Source of the DNA: Eublepharis macularius
Lineage: Eukaryota > Chordata > Lepidosauria > Squamata > Eublepharidae
Assembly: GCF_028583425.1 (NCBI RefSeq)
Contig: NC_072794.1
Span: 26,099,232 to 26,163,231, forward strand
DNA: 64,000 nt
Direction of reading: 5' to 3'
Shown: positions 24,131 through 34,702 of the stretch, piece by piece
How positions within the stretch are numbered: the stretch's first letter is position 1
Layout: each line of letters begins with the position of its first letter
Notes under the pieces: model-generated
Database searches by the model: none
The model's input: the letters and a program-made list of their open reading frames with translations, nothing else
Told to the model about the DNA's origin: nothing
Translations under genes and position numbers: made by a program

Positions 24131-24292
24131 ATGATGCTTTCCTTCATAGAGCAAGTGGATGATATGTGTCAGTGCTAAAGTCAGCAGGCTTTCGTATCAA
24201 GCACAGCACAGTGCGACACCATAGCAACATAAACACTGGTGGAATGCTGTGGCTGTGCAACAAACTAGTGTACTCTATATCGGAGAGGGAAA

Positions 24293-24565
24293 CTACACGA
24301 GACGCCCAGGTGTGTGTTGGGTCCCACAAGGTTCCCTGGGAAGTGTAGTCTTAAAAAGAACAGCTACTCAATGCGATTCTCGACCAGCAAAAGAGAGAGA
24401 GAGAGAATCTGTGATGTGATTCTCTGCCTAGGAGAAGAGTAGAGGGATTCTCTCTCTCAAAAAAAGCTGCCCTGGATTTCCTGCCTCCTGTTATGTCCCA
24501 TCCCATACCACCACCACCACCCCATTCCCTGAGATCCCAGAGGAAAACCTGAGCTGAGGCTTTTT

Positions 24566-24629
<64 letters not shown>

Positions 24630-24716
24630 CCCTCCCGTCGCTCTTCTCCCAGCAGAGAATTGCATCGAATGGCTGTTCTTTGTAAAACTACACTACCCAG
24701 GGAAACTTGCAGGATC
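24293..24716. mobile_element. Fold-back element with internal GA repeat
   Basis: The arm CCTGGGAAGTGTAGTCTTAA, AAAGAACAGCTACTCAATGC has its complement at 24652-24704 (GCATCGAATGGCTGTTCTTT, GTAAAACTACACTACCCAGG). The interior holds short GA runs and the long (GA)n at 24568-24627. It belongs to the group with ACTACACGAGA termini (see 38885 and 47879). Confidence 0.55.
24568..24627. repeat. (AG)n microsatellite
   Basis: About 30 uninterrupted AG units form a homopurine/homopyrimidine tract, capable in principle of triplex formation. Confidence 0.95.
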
Positions 24717-25299
24717 TGATATGTGAAGAACACCTATCTGGCATCCCGTGTAGCTTGGCTCACAGCAGTTCCAATGCAGGAGGTGACCACGTGTGGCCTG
24801 AAGGGGCCACAGTAGCTACCGCACCTGCAGCTGCCTGTCTCCACCTCTGCTCAGGTTTCCAGCACTGCACCGAATCTCACATGGACGAAAGGCAGCCACA
24901 CACATTGTCCTGGTTCCAAAGAATGCCTTGTAGCCTCCCTCACCAGATTGGATTGCTTCAGGCTCACAGCTATAAACCACAAACAGCCACTAGTTTCCCA
25001 CCAGCTTCCTAATACCTCTGGGAGTTACTGGTAGCCTTTGTCACCCCTTTTTCATTTTTCAAATGTATATAAAAATGTATCAAGCATACCCCTTTTTTAA
25101 AAAAAATTAAAAATAAGGTGTGAATCAATCTTGAAAGCTGCCTCTAGTGCAAGAGCGCCCTAGACACCCTTGTGAGCATGATTTCTGGCTGGCATGCAAT
25201 CCGCAATGTCCTTCTCTTTTCCCATCAGAGATGGACTCTGTTCCTATACTCTGGGACTGCATATACCCATAAAGTCATGTTAATGCAACATTAAGGAGT

Positions 25300-25450
25300 C
25301 ACATCTATTTTAAGCGCCGGAAAAGCAGAGTCAGAATGCTATAATTCAGCTGCACCGCGCTTTGATTTTATGTCCTGCCCTGCAAAACCTAAACTGAAGA
25401 TAATTAAGCTGCAAAGACAGGAAAAGAGAGCATAAAAGCAATGGGTGCAA
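25300..25450. promoter_or_regulatory. Candidate conserved non-coding element in intron 2 (b)
   Basis: This non-repetitive block contains GCTATAATTCAGCTGCAC, GCGCTTTGATTTTATG and AAGATAATTAAGCTGCAAAG. It has E-box (CAGCTG) and homeodomain-type motifs. Low confidence, by composition only. Confidence 0.2.
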
Positions 25451-25653
25451 ATGCTTCACTCAGTTCTTGTGTTATCATGAGAATGCTGGCTAGCAGCACA
25501 ATTCAGTAGAATGCGAACTAGTAATTTACTTCCCATTTACAAAGTATGTACCCCCAAATGGTTATGTTATTCAGGGCCTCTCCACAATCACCACTTATGC
25601 ATGAAGGAGTGTTGTAGCTAATATGCCTTTATCAAAATCCGTGGGATATATAA

Positions 25654-25702
25654 GTGTGTGTGTGTGTGCGCGCGCGCGCGCACGCGTGTACACACGCATG
25701 TA
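25654..25702. repeat. Alternating purine-pyrimidine tract (GT)n(GC)n
   Basis: An unbroken alternation of purine and pyrimidine runs from the GT repeat through GCGCGC into CACGCGTGTACACACGCATG. Such tracts favour Z-DNA. Confidence 0.9.
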
Positions 25703-26060
25703 TTTAAATATAAATACTAGGGCTGCTTGTTCCCATCCTGCAGTGGCTCTTGAAATCACCCTGTGATGAGATCCATAGAGAATGCAGTCCTGTGAGATGA
25801 TTCCATGTGTATTTTTGGGCAGCTGCATCCTAAGACCCCCAGTATCAGCTGTGTTTACCAGCAGCATATCACCAGATACACTGGCATATCTTCAGGATAA
25901 AGCAGAGCAACTTGGAAATACGCCAAAGTAGCATTTAGTCATCATCCTATGCAAAGGTTTTTTTGAGGAGGAATGTTCCAGAATGGCATTCTGGCAGCTC
26001 TAGAATCTCCCCACATGATTCCTTCCTCCGGCCCTGTAGGCTCTGCAGAGGAGGTTTAGC

Positions 26061-26093
26061 TGCTTTGAGTTCATTCTGCTTTTTTCATTCCTC

Positions 26094-26167
<74 letters not shown>

Positions 26168-26324
26168 GAGGAGGTTAAGCTGCTTTGAGTTCATTTTGCT
26201 TTCATTTCATTCAGGGTTTTCTGTGTATGTGTGTGCTGCTTTGAGTTCATTCTGTTTTATTTTCATTTGGGGATGGGTGGGTGGGTCTCTGTGTGTATGT
26301 GTACTGCTTTGAGTTCATTCTGCT
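26061..26324 (+). repeat. Four spaced copies of TGCTTTGAGTTCATTCTG
   Basis: The 20-bp unit TGCTTTGAGTTCATTCTGCT or a close variant starts at 26061, 26181, 26237 and 26305. The first two copies share a longer left flank (CAGAGGAGGTT). They are separated by (AG)n and GT-rich spacers, so this is a decayed minisatellite. Confidence 0.85.
26097..26160. repeat. (AG)n microsatellite
   Basis: About 32 perfect GA units lie between the first two copies of the 26061 minisatellite unit. Confidence 0.95.
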
Positions 26325-27199
26325 TTCTTTTCATGGGGGTGGGTGGGGCTGTGCATGTGTGCATGTGCGCGCGCACGTGCTACTTTCATTCTTTTGTTGA
26401 CTGAAGTTGACATTGTTATGGTTCCCATGGCTTTTGAATGCAGATTGGTTCTGTGTTAGTTAAATACATCAGTTACGGTCATTTGTATTAGTTAAAATAT
26501 CAGTTATGGTTATTCCAGTTTTTATGCTAGGAAAGGATAGCTGTGTCCAAGACACAGAATGCTTTCATCAATATATTCATCAGCATATCGGTGGTCTTAT
26601 GTCTTCATAGCTGTAACTCAAATGGTTCTCCCCACCCTCAGCTGATTAACGTCACTGAAATTGCAGTGGACATATGGGTGTTAAGGAAGTTTTTATGAAT
26701 ATTGTTTGTCTGGGACATTGGAATATTTATGAACGTTTCACAACATCACAGCAGCTTAACCATTGGTAAGGTAGAGTTGGCAGGCAATTAAAAAAAGCCA
26801 TTTTAAACTAAGTATACATCTAATACAGCTAAAGCTGAGTATCTAATTTTAAATTATTCCAGTAAAGCAAAACTCTCCCTGAAAATTTGAAAATTCAATA
26901 TTCATTAGATTAGGAATTTCAGACTGTGTAATTTTGAGAAAGAATTTTGGATTTTTTTTTCTACGCTGGCAGAGAGAATCTGTTAGAATTTAGATTTGTG
27001 AGATGGGTTTTGGATTTTTAGAGGCCCCCTCCTTCTTGCCTATTTTAAAATATGATTCCAAAGAAATGAAATGTTTGGAAAAGGGAATGGAAGATTTCAC
27101 TTTTTGTAGAGGATACAGAAAGGAAACAAACCCTTTCTCATAATTGTGTAATTTTCCAATTTTACTAACATTTATCTTGTCGTAATGCATTGTGCTGGA

Positions 27200-27361
27200 T
27201 TCCAGGAAGTTGTGTCACTTCCAGGAAGCGATGTCACTTCCAGGAATGATGTCACTTCTGGGAGCGATGTTATCACACGTTTCCGGGAGCATGCGCACAC
27301 TTCGCATGCACACATGTGATAATAGAGAGTTCCACCACCTCTTTTCCCAGAAAAAGCCCTG
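27200..27361. repeat. Partial hAT-type MITE, CAGGGC family
   Basis: The right end AGAGTTCCACCACCTCTTTT, CCCAGAAAAAGCCCTG matches the right part of the element at 47201. The left part contains three tandem TTCCAGGAAGYGATGTCACT-like units. The left terminus is missing. Confidence 0.6.
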
Positions 27362-27719
27362 ATCCTATGCCCTTTCAAGTCAGGATTTAAGAGGGGGCTA
27401 TGAAGGACTACCTCCACCCATATGAACTTACCTGTGATCTTTCACTGTTCTGCACATCCTCTTTGACTAAAGTGAGAGAGGAGTGGAGTGGGACACACAG
27501 AAGATGAGGCCTTTTCACTATTACACCCCTATCACTGAACTTGCATCTCTCAAGTGGTTTGCCAGGCTTCCTCCCATCTTGTCTTTGCACGCCTGCTAAT
27601 ACATTTTTTGTTTCTTCAGAAGGCATTTCAGGGCAGGCAAACCTCTGTGCAGCTGCTGATGGCTGCTTGTAATGGGTGGGGCATTTATTCCTCGTTACTT
27701 TGGCTGCTGTTTAATTGTG

Positions 27720-27955
27720 CAGCCATTTGATCTTATTTTTGAGGTAGGTTGTTTTATTATTTTAGGTGCCAGGGCTTTAAACAGTTTATAAACTGCAGTT
27801 ATCTCGTGGGAGTGGTGGTTTTTTGTTATTGGTTTTAAATTCTGATGTTTTGTTGGTTTTAAATTATGGTGTTCTTAGTTATGATTTGTAAGATGTCTTA
27901 AGCTACAAGGAAAGGTAGGATATAAATCTATTAATGAATAAATAAAATAAATTAT
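27720..27955 (+). repeat. LINE 3'-end fragment, plus orientation
   Basis: TTTAAACAGTTTATAAACTG, TTTAAATTATGGTGTTCTTA and AAGATGTCTTAAGCTACAAG, GAAAGGTAGGATATAAATCT precede an (AATA)n tail. Same type of terminus as at 16950-17205. Confidence 0.55.
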
Positions 27956-28059
27956 GTAATTGTGATGTATCATATTGTCTGTTTTGATACTTGCCTTGAG
28001 TACTGGGTATATAACAGAAAGGTGAGGGGGTATAATAAGCATTCTAAAATAAATACAAA

Positions 28060-28210
28060 TTCAAGAATTGCATGGCTAGACTAGACCGAAGGTTCCATCT
28101 AGTCCAGAATATGGTTTCCAAACAGCAGCCAGCCATATGTCTCCGGGAAGCTCAGAAGATAATGGCTAATTGCCTCTTGTTGATCCCTAGCACCCTGTTA
28201 ATCAACGGAA
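28060..28210 (+). repeat. Interspersed repeat with CCATCTAGTCCAG core
   Basis: AGGTTCCATCTAGTCCAGAA, AACAGCAGCCAGCCATATGT and CTCCGGGAAGCTCAGAAG are the core of a common reptile repeat. A shorter trace of the same core is at 57170-57200. Confidence 0.5.
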
Positions 28211-28224
28211 CTCTATACCACTTC

Positions 28225-28620
28225 CATACATGAAAGGTGCGTTTCCATGGGTAATCGCTGTTGATACACTTTTCCTCCAAGAACATACTCGTCTCCCCAG
28301 CTACCACACAAAACAGCAGCTAAAAAGGGGAATTCTGATTGCCCGGTGGCTGGGAAACCTTAGCCGGTGCTGGCGTCTCTTATTACCGAGCGAAAACACA
28401 AATTGTGCCATGTAGTAAGCCAATGCCATCATGCTAACCTGTTTTTAGCTTTTCAGATATGCTTTACATGATCTGCTGTGCTTAGGAAACAAGCCCTTGA
28501 ACAATTTCAGCCCTGCTTATATCAAGGGGTTAGTAAGTGGCTGAAGAGTGATTAATATACAGAGAGCTCCTGAATAATTGGGAGACGTGAGCTTGGTATC
28601 GCCTCAATAAACCTCTGCAA
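28225..28620. promoter_or_regulatory. Candidate conserved non-coding element in intron 2 (c)
   Basis: This block has balanced composition and no repeat match. Motifs include GGGTAATCGCTG (bicoid-type TAATC), TATTACCGAGCG, GAGTGATTAATATAC and CTGAATAATTGGGAG. Conserved-looking by density of TAAT/ATTA sites; function not shown. Confidence 0.25.
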
Positions 28621-29723
28621 AGTTTAGTTTTCCAGAGGCAGACAGTGTGAAAAAAACGGGGTCAGAGTAAGGTCCTTCCTGTCCTTTCTAATTACTAGCA
28701 TGTTTTTATGGCCAAACATGTACAAATGGGCTACAGAGACAGCCCCCCCAATGGGGCAAATAGAGCCCCCTTGGAGCCAGTTTGGTTGGCAAAACAGCAT
28801 AGAGAGAAGGCTGAGGCCCCTATCCATCCCTTCTGATGATGTCCTAGCTTACTGCACCAAAATCCAACCCCTTCCTGTGATGTCACTTTCAGGACACTCC
28901 CCAAAACCCACATCTGAAGTCACTTCAATGTATCATGGTTGCAGTTCTCAAACATCTGACGTTTATTCTATGTGGCACTTACATTAAGCAAGTTTGGCCA
29001 CCCCTGTGCTAGAGCATCCCCAGTAATGCACTGGTTTCAATTCCAGGAACACACAGAGTGATGTCATTAAGTTGCTGGCAAACCCCTTCCTCCAGCAAGC
29101 TAAGTCTCCTACTGGTTGCCCTGGGGGACCTGACAACCTAAGCCATATACATGTGTGTAGAGGGGGAGAAGGTATGAGCATGCTGGCTGCACCCATATTA
29201 TGTATCTATTCATGAGCACAACATCTATGCACACAGGAAACATCCATTCACTACATTTCATCCCTTTGATCAAGAATACTGCTTTTTCAAATGTTCTCAA
29301 TCATGATAATGGTGCCTACATGCTTACACTTCCTACATGCATAGACGCTGTGCTCACAAGCCAGTAAGCAGGTCCAGTGCACTCATGTCCATTTCTCCTC
29401 TACACATGTTGAATTGATAGAAAGTTAGCATGCCAAAATCATAAAGAATGCACAAGGTTAGAGAGTCTCTATCAAACTATCCGGTGACTTGTCTCCAGCT
29501 GTGATTGGCTTCTTGTCAAGTCCTCCAGTTTTCCAGACAGATCCATGTCAATTCCTTGAGTCTGAGTGTGTCTGGATCAGGCCATAATACCCAAATATGG
29601 ATATGAAATGTTCTTCAAGGTTCCTGTGGTCTGGGGCCAACAACTCTTAAAACAATTGACAATAGGTGCTGCTGCTGCATAGAGCAGAAAACAGCAGAAA
29701 TCTGCTTATCACTTATGGACTAG

Positions 29724-29858
29724 GGATGCTCGAACAACCCGCCAAATCGCTTCACATCCTGTTCTCTGGCCATAAAGAGGGAGCTGATTTTTCAATGATG
29801 GTTTGCACGCTCATCGATTCACTCGTGGCTCTTTGGCAGGTTGTTCGACTGTATTCCT
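29724..29858. repeat. Short element with inverted TCGAACAACC ends
   Basis: Left TGCTCGAACAACCCGCCAAA and right TTGGCAGGTTGTTCGACTGT are inverted repeats over about 15 bp with one mismatch. The interior (CTGTTCTCTGGCCATAAAG) has no coding content. Target duplication not seen. Confidence 0.45.
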
Positions 29859-30279
29859 TCCTAACTATGCACAACTAGGTTTTCACACATGCGTGCTCTC
29901 ACACAGCCTGATTGAGTTCTACTACCCACCCCCACCATCCTTGCTGCATAACAATCTGATCAGCAGGCAATTGTATAAATAGACAAAGCACACATAAATC
30001 ATATAAATCAGTCATAAATAAAAACTGTGTTAAAAGAAAATCATACTCATTGAGTTTTGTCTAATTAGTCCCTAGTGATAACAATGGCTGCTGGTAGGTT
30101 TGAATTGGCAGTGTCTTTGCACATGTGCAGTTTTACAAAAACCTGATGCAAAAAGTTCATCAGAGATTCGCAGCTCTGATCAGCACCTTTGAATACAGTA
30201 AGTCTGGCTGTCCAACACACTCATGCCAAAATTCGCAGAATCTCTGTTATGGACCTGAAAAGGGCTCTGAACACTCCAC

Positions 30280-30335
30280 AGCCCCAGGCAGATCACTAAA
30301 CTAAACAGCCCCAGGCAGATCACTAAACTAAATAC
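30280..30335 (+). repeat. Tandem duplication of a ~28-bp unit
   Basis: ACAGCCCCAGGCAGATCACT followed by AAACTAA occurs twice in direct succession. Confidence 0.85.
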
Positions 30336-30507
30336 CGGCATATGGCTTTGGCCATTACTTCCCTGCTCGAGCTTCTGAGACCCTGACATCTCTTCAGCCC
30401 TGGACAAGATGGCTGCCTCTTTATTAGTGCTACCTCCAACCTGACTCTGCTGCCTACTCTTCTTATCTCTTTTCTAGCCACCTCTCTTGACCAAGTATTT
30501 GCATCCT

Positions 30508-30722
30508 AGTTGCCAACCTCCATGTGGTGGCTGGAAATTTCCAGGAATTACAACTGATCTCCAGGCCACAGAGATCAGTTTCCCTGGAGAAAACAGCTGC
30601 TTTGGAAGGTGGACTCTATGGCATTATACCCCATTAAGGTCTCTCCTCTCCCCAAATTCCACCCTCCCCAGGCTCCCCCCCCCCAAATCTCCAGGAATTT
30701 CCCAACTCAGAACTGGCAACCC
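30508..30722 (-). mobile_element. GGTTGCCAA-type MITE, full-length
   Basis: The copy is bounded by GTTGCCAACCTCCATGTGG and CAGAACTGGCAACCC. It contains the internal pair CAACTGATCTCCAGGCCACA / GAGATCAGTTTCCCTGGAGA and the C-rich stretch CCCAGGCTCCCCCC. It is one of at least four copies in the window. Confidence 0.7.
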
Positions 30723-30939
30723 AAGTCCCCAAGACTGTTTCCCAAACCTTTCCCCCTGACTCAGACCCTATGCACTCCCCCACCTGGTAGCCAAGTAACC
30801 TTCTACCAGAATGCTTCAAGCGCCATGATTACCCTTTAATAATCTTTTTGCCCCTCTGTGAAAAATGTCCTGCTCTTGGGAGTGGAAAAAAACCCATGTT
30901 CTTTAATGGCATCTGTCAAGAGTCTAACAACCGTCAGGA

Positions 30940-31210
30940 AATGTGGCTAAGTAAACACACCATTTGTTATTGTGGGCAGCCGCGGCAATTGCTGGACATC
31001 AGATCAATCAGTTTTTAAAAGGCAAATTAATAAAAGGGTATGTGGCGGCATCAACACATTAAACATGGGAAATTAATTCCGTTCCCTCCCATAATGAATG
31101 CCCCTGTGAGTGAAATAGCAGCCGCTCAGGAGAATTGTCAGCTACAGCCCGAATCCTGCAGCATCTGGCAGCCACAGGGTTTGCCGGGGATTGTGGTGTA
31201 ATAGAACAGT
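30940..31210. promoter_or_regulatory. Candidate conserved non-coding element in intron 2 (d)
   Basis: This is a repeat-free block with AAATTAATAAAAGG, CACATTAAACATGG, GGAAATTAATTCCG (a palindromic homeodomain-type site at about 31068-31081) and CATAATGAATGCC. It is among the better enhancer candidates in the window. Inferred from composition. Confidence 0.3.
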
Positions 31211-31574
31211 GAACATGAAACAGGCCTCATCATATGTTTTGGGGTTTTTTAGTAGTACACTTAGGATATTGCACTTAAATAATGTTTGCAAATGGGTGTC
31301 TCCATGCAAGAAACCAGGAGGGGCTGGGAATGCCCAGTAACAAAAGCCAGATTTGCTCTAACTAGTATGTGAATGATTTGGGGGGCAATAGTTGCTTAAA
31401 GGCCATGTCAGAGCTTTTTTAAAATGTGCAAGCAGACACAACATATACAGTTCCAGGAAGTGGGGAAACGCGCTATTCCAGAGAACATTTGTGCAGTTCC
31501 AAAATCTGAGTCATGCATTACCATGTCCTAAGTGATTGATAATAATGTGAAAAGTCAAGCAAGCCATCAGGGCT

Positions 31575-31805
31575 CATCTATAACCCCAGGCTCTCTATCA
31601 AGCATCCCCAGTGGAGACCCAAAGTGGTTTACGACATCACTCTCCCCACCTCCAACTTATGCTCACAACAACAACCTGGTGAGGTGAGTTAGCTTGAGAA
31701 AGAGAGACTCGCCCATAGTCATCTGGTAAGGTTTCAAGGGAGAGTGGGAATTTAAATCTGATCCTCCCAGGTCACTAACCATTGCGCTATGCTTGCTCTT
31801 TCTGT
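31575..31805 (-). repeat. tRNA-type SINE 3' and body, antisense
   Basis: GAGACCCAAAGTGGTTTACG, CAACCTGGTGAGGTGAGTTA, AGTCATCTGGTAAGGTTTC and CCCAGGTCACTAACCATTGC give the antisense order of the SINE at 45961-46185 and 59935-60116. Confidence 0.65.
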
Positions 31806-32094
31806 TCCCCCCGCCCGCAAATCCAATAATGATTGCATATCCCTGTGTAGTTCCAAATTTTCCTTTTTAAAAAAACAAACACCCTTGTCTTAAGCCAAAT
31901 AGCACTTCTTCCTCACCAAAATCCCTGCACGGGCTTTCCCCTCCTGTCTGCATCCCAAACTTCGTATCATTACCTTAATGTCAGGGCTGGTTTATGACAT
32001 GCTGAGGCCTTAAACTATGTTCGGTTTAAAGGGCACCATAACTCCCACAGTGCACTTCAAAAAAAAATTAGAGGTACTTCATAATCTATAGCCC

Positions 32095-32543
32095 CAGGGC
32101 TAATTTCGAGGGGGAACGCGCAGGAACGCAGTTCCGACAGTTCCCCAAAGAGGTCACAAGTCAGGTGGCCCCGCCCACCTGACTCCCAGCCATTTTGGGC
32201 CCGTTTCAGCCTGGAATGGGGCTGAAATGGCCCGGATCGGGCCTCTGACGGGTGGTGGATCAGTCTCTCACTCAGCAGCGGCCCGATCCTGACCATTTGG
32301 GACCCCTTTTCGGCCATTTTCAGCCCCCCTTTTCCATTTTGGGCCCAATTTCGGCCCTGAATGGCCAGGATTGGGTCCAAAACAGCCAGGATAGGTGATG
32401 CCAGGGGGTATGGCATATGCAAATCAGTCATGCTAATGACACACTTCCAGTGATGGCAAGGGGCATGGGCAAATGCTAGTGAGTTATGCGAATGAGTTAT
32501 GTTAATGAGTTCCTCCAGCTTTTTTTCTATGAAATGACCCCTG
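32095..32543. mobile_element. hAT-type MITE, CAGGGCTAATTTCGAGG family
   Basis: The 449-bp element begins CAGGGCTAATTTCGAGGGGG and ends CTATGAAATGACCCCTG. It is flanked by a perfect 8-bp duplication TATAGCCC (32087-32094 and 32544-32551). The interior is GC-rich with repeated TTTTGGGCCC/TTTCGGCC units and ends with direct GAGTTATG(C/T)(G/T)AATGAGTT repeats. Non-coding. Confidence 0.85.
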
Positions 32544-33397
32544 TATAGCCCTAAACAGTAGCTTACTTAGTATATGCATGAAGCCTGCTCTGCTTAAAGC
32601 TCTCTGATATCTTACCCTCCCCTTCCTTTTTATTTCCCATAAACCAATTGGTGTTGCTCATTAATTTCACATCTCTGGTACTACAACATGGAGATTCCAA
32701 CCATCTCCTGCTATGACTATCCATTCTCCCCCCCATGAATCCATCTCCCATGTGAACACTTCTGGGGTAACACATCATGTTCCTCCACTCCCAAACAGCC
32801 TTTCTATGAAACTGAAGCCCCCCACACACACACACACACTTCTGTCCCTCCCCTCCCTCCCGTCTTTCCTTTCCTTCCGTCTATTGACTGTCCACCTCAT
32901 CTAAGCTTCTCAGGATAGGGATTGGTCTTTAGTTCCGGAGAAGTGCCAACCCCAATGGTGATATAATAAATAATAATTAACCACAATTGGGAAGAATAGT
33001 AGTTCTAGAACCGTGAGTTAGCTTGTAGTAGCGCATAACAATTGTAGCTCATCTTGGAGCACCAGCTCACCACCACAAGATTGCTATGAATGAAATGGAA
33101 AGCAAGTGTCTGTCCTGACTTTACCCTCAAACAATCTGATCAACTGCAAGTGTGGAGTATGTGGCTGTCCTGGTGGAATTTCTAGCCATCCGATGCTAAA
33201 GCCTCCCCCCACCCCCGCCCCAGGTCACAGCAGAGGCTAAAAAACACACATTAAAGGCACAGAGGGGAAATTCACAGCGGAACTGAATTCTAGAGAATCT
33301 GTCAGTTGATCATCTGCCAGCAAAACCACATTAGCTGTCCAAGGACAGTTGCTGAGGAACCATGTGCAGTAATGGGAAGAGAGGAGTGCTACAATTA

Positions 33398-33575
33398 GGG
33401 TTGCCAACTACAGCTTGATAAATTCTTGGAAATTTGAGGACAGTGCCTGGGGAGGGGAGGGTGCTCAGCAGGTATGTGATGCCAAGAATTCCTCTAGTGG
33501 AACTGACCTCTGTAGGGAGATCAGTTGTAACTCCAGAAGAACTACAGGCCCACTAGAAGGATGGCCATTGGTACA
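33398..33575 (+). mobile_element. GGTTGCCAA-type MITE, plus orientation
   Basis: It starts AGGGTTGCCAACTACAGC and includes GGACAGTGCCTGGGGAGGG, AGTGGAACTGACCTCTGTAG and GGAGATCAGTTGTAACTCC. The right terminus is eroded. Confidence 0.6.
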
Positions 33576-33785
33576 ATCTGAATAGAATCTCTGCAGTGTC
33601 CAAAAGACAGAAGCCAGCCTTCCTACCTACGGAACCAGAGTAGTATTTTAACTATAAGCTTTATGGATCAAGGATCTTGGGTTTGGCTTAGTCTGCAAAG
33701 CACTGTGTATATGGGCGTTACGGCACCCCAAAGCACCTCTACATACTCAATCATCTTCTAGCATGGACAAAAACCATGGATAATG

Positions 33786-33786
33786 C

Positions 33787-33859
<73 letters not shown>
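33786..33859. repeat. (CTGT)n microsatellite
   Basis: About 18 perfect CTGT units abut the antisense 3' end of a CR1-type LINE at 33860. Confidence 0.95.
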
Positions 33860-33860
<1 letters not shown>

Positions 33861-33965
33861 CTATGTTTTTAGCCTGCCCTCCCCACAAGCAGGCTCAGGG
33901 CGAGGTACAACATTGATTAAAATACAACATAAAAACAATAATCACAGCATAAAAACAACAATCAA
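33860..33965 (-). repeat. CR1-type LINE 3' tail, antisense
   Basis: TTTTTAGCCTGCCCTCCCCA, CAAGCAGGCTCAGGGCGAGG and TACAACATTGATTAAAATAC are the complement of the CTGCCCTGAGCCCACTTGC tail seen at 11450. Confidence 0.65.
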
Positions 33966-34241
33966 TAAAACCATTCCAAATTAAGCAATTTAAGAGGCAG
34001 GGAGTAAATGGGCTGTGGTCAGAACCATGGTAATGAGTGTCACAAGGTCAAAGATCAGCCTTTGCCTCTTACCAAATGATGTCTAGCAAAAATAGCCATT
34101 TGGCACTGCAGTGGGGGACAAACATATGGTTGGGAAAGGATATGCCCTCTATCCCTGACATCGTACGCCAGCCTCCTCCAACAGGCTAATGGGCACAAAC
34201 TGCATTCTATGGGGTCCCTGCAATACAGAAAGCCTCACACA

Positions 34242-34243
<2 letters not shown>

Positions 34244-34282
<39 letters not shown>
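34244..34282. repeat. (CA)n microsatellite
   Basis: About 19 CA units directly precede the SINE at 34283. Confidence 0.95.
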
Positions 34283-34284
<2 letters not shown>

Positions 34285-34546
34285 AGTTTGGTATAGTGGT
34301 TAAGAGTGTGGGACTCTAATCTGGAGAACCGGATTTGATTCCTCACTCCTCCACTTGAAGCCAGCCGGGTGACCTTGGATCAGTCATAGCTTCTAGGAGC
34401 TCTCTCAGCCTCATCCACCTCACAGGGTGATTGTTGTTGTGGGGATAATAATAACATACTTTGTAAACCGCTCTGAGTGGGTGTTAAGTCATCCTGAAGG
34501 GCGGTATATAAATCGAATGTTGTTATTATTATCATGATCATAATGA
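34283..34546 (+). repeat. tRNA-derived SINE, plus, with ATT tail
   Basis: The A-box-like TATAGTGGTTAAGAGTG and B-box-like GGATTTGATTCCTC lie in the head. The body has CCAGCCGGGTGACCTTGGAT, CTCAGCCTCATCCACCTCAC and AACCGCTCTGAGTGGGTGTT. It ends GGGCGGTATATAAATCGAAT plus (GTT/ATT)n. It is well preserved and so relatively young. Confidence 0.85.
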
Positions 34547-34557
34547 CTGGGTTAGCT

Positions 34558-34702
34558 ACAGAGGGAGGCCGCAGCTTAGAGGATGCTGACAGTCCTGTGT
34601 TCGGTCTCTGGCATCTCCAAGGCTGAACCGGGTCAAAGATCTCTGTCTAAAAGAGAGAGAAAGATAGGTTGCCACTTGGGGCTCTGGTAAGGTAGCTTCA
34701 TA
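34558..34702 (+). repeat. tRNA-derived SINE, truncated, plus
   Basis: GAGGGAGGCCGCAGCTTAGA, TGTTCGGTCTCTGGCATCTC and AAGATCTCTGTCTAAAAG correspond to the head and start of the body of the SINE at 56074. The 3' portion reads GGTAGCTTCATACAGTCCAT. Confidence 0.55.

Noticed and set aside
26061..26324. CRISPR-like spaced direct repeats
   Set aside because: Only four uneven copies, spacers contain microsatellites, and the host is a vertebrate.
32057..32431. 124-codon minus-strand frame
   Set aside because: Lies inside the non-coding hAT-type MITE at 32095-32543; its repeats explain the open frame.
33786..33859. Possible satellite or centromeric array
   Set aside because: A single simple tetranucleotide tract of 74 bp; ordinary microsatellite.
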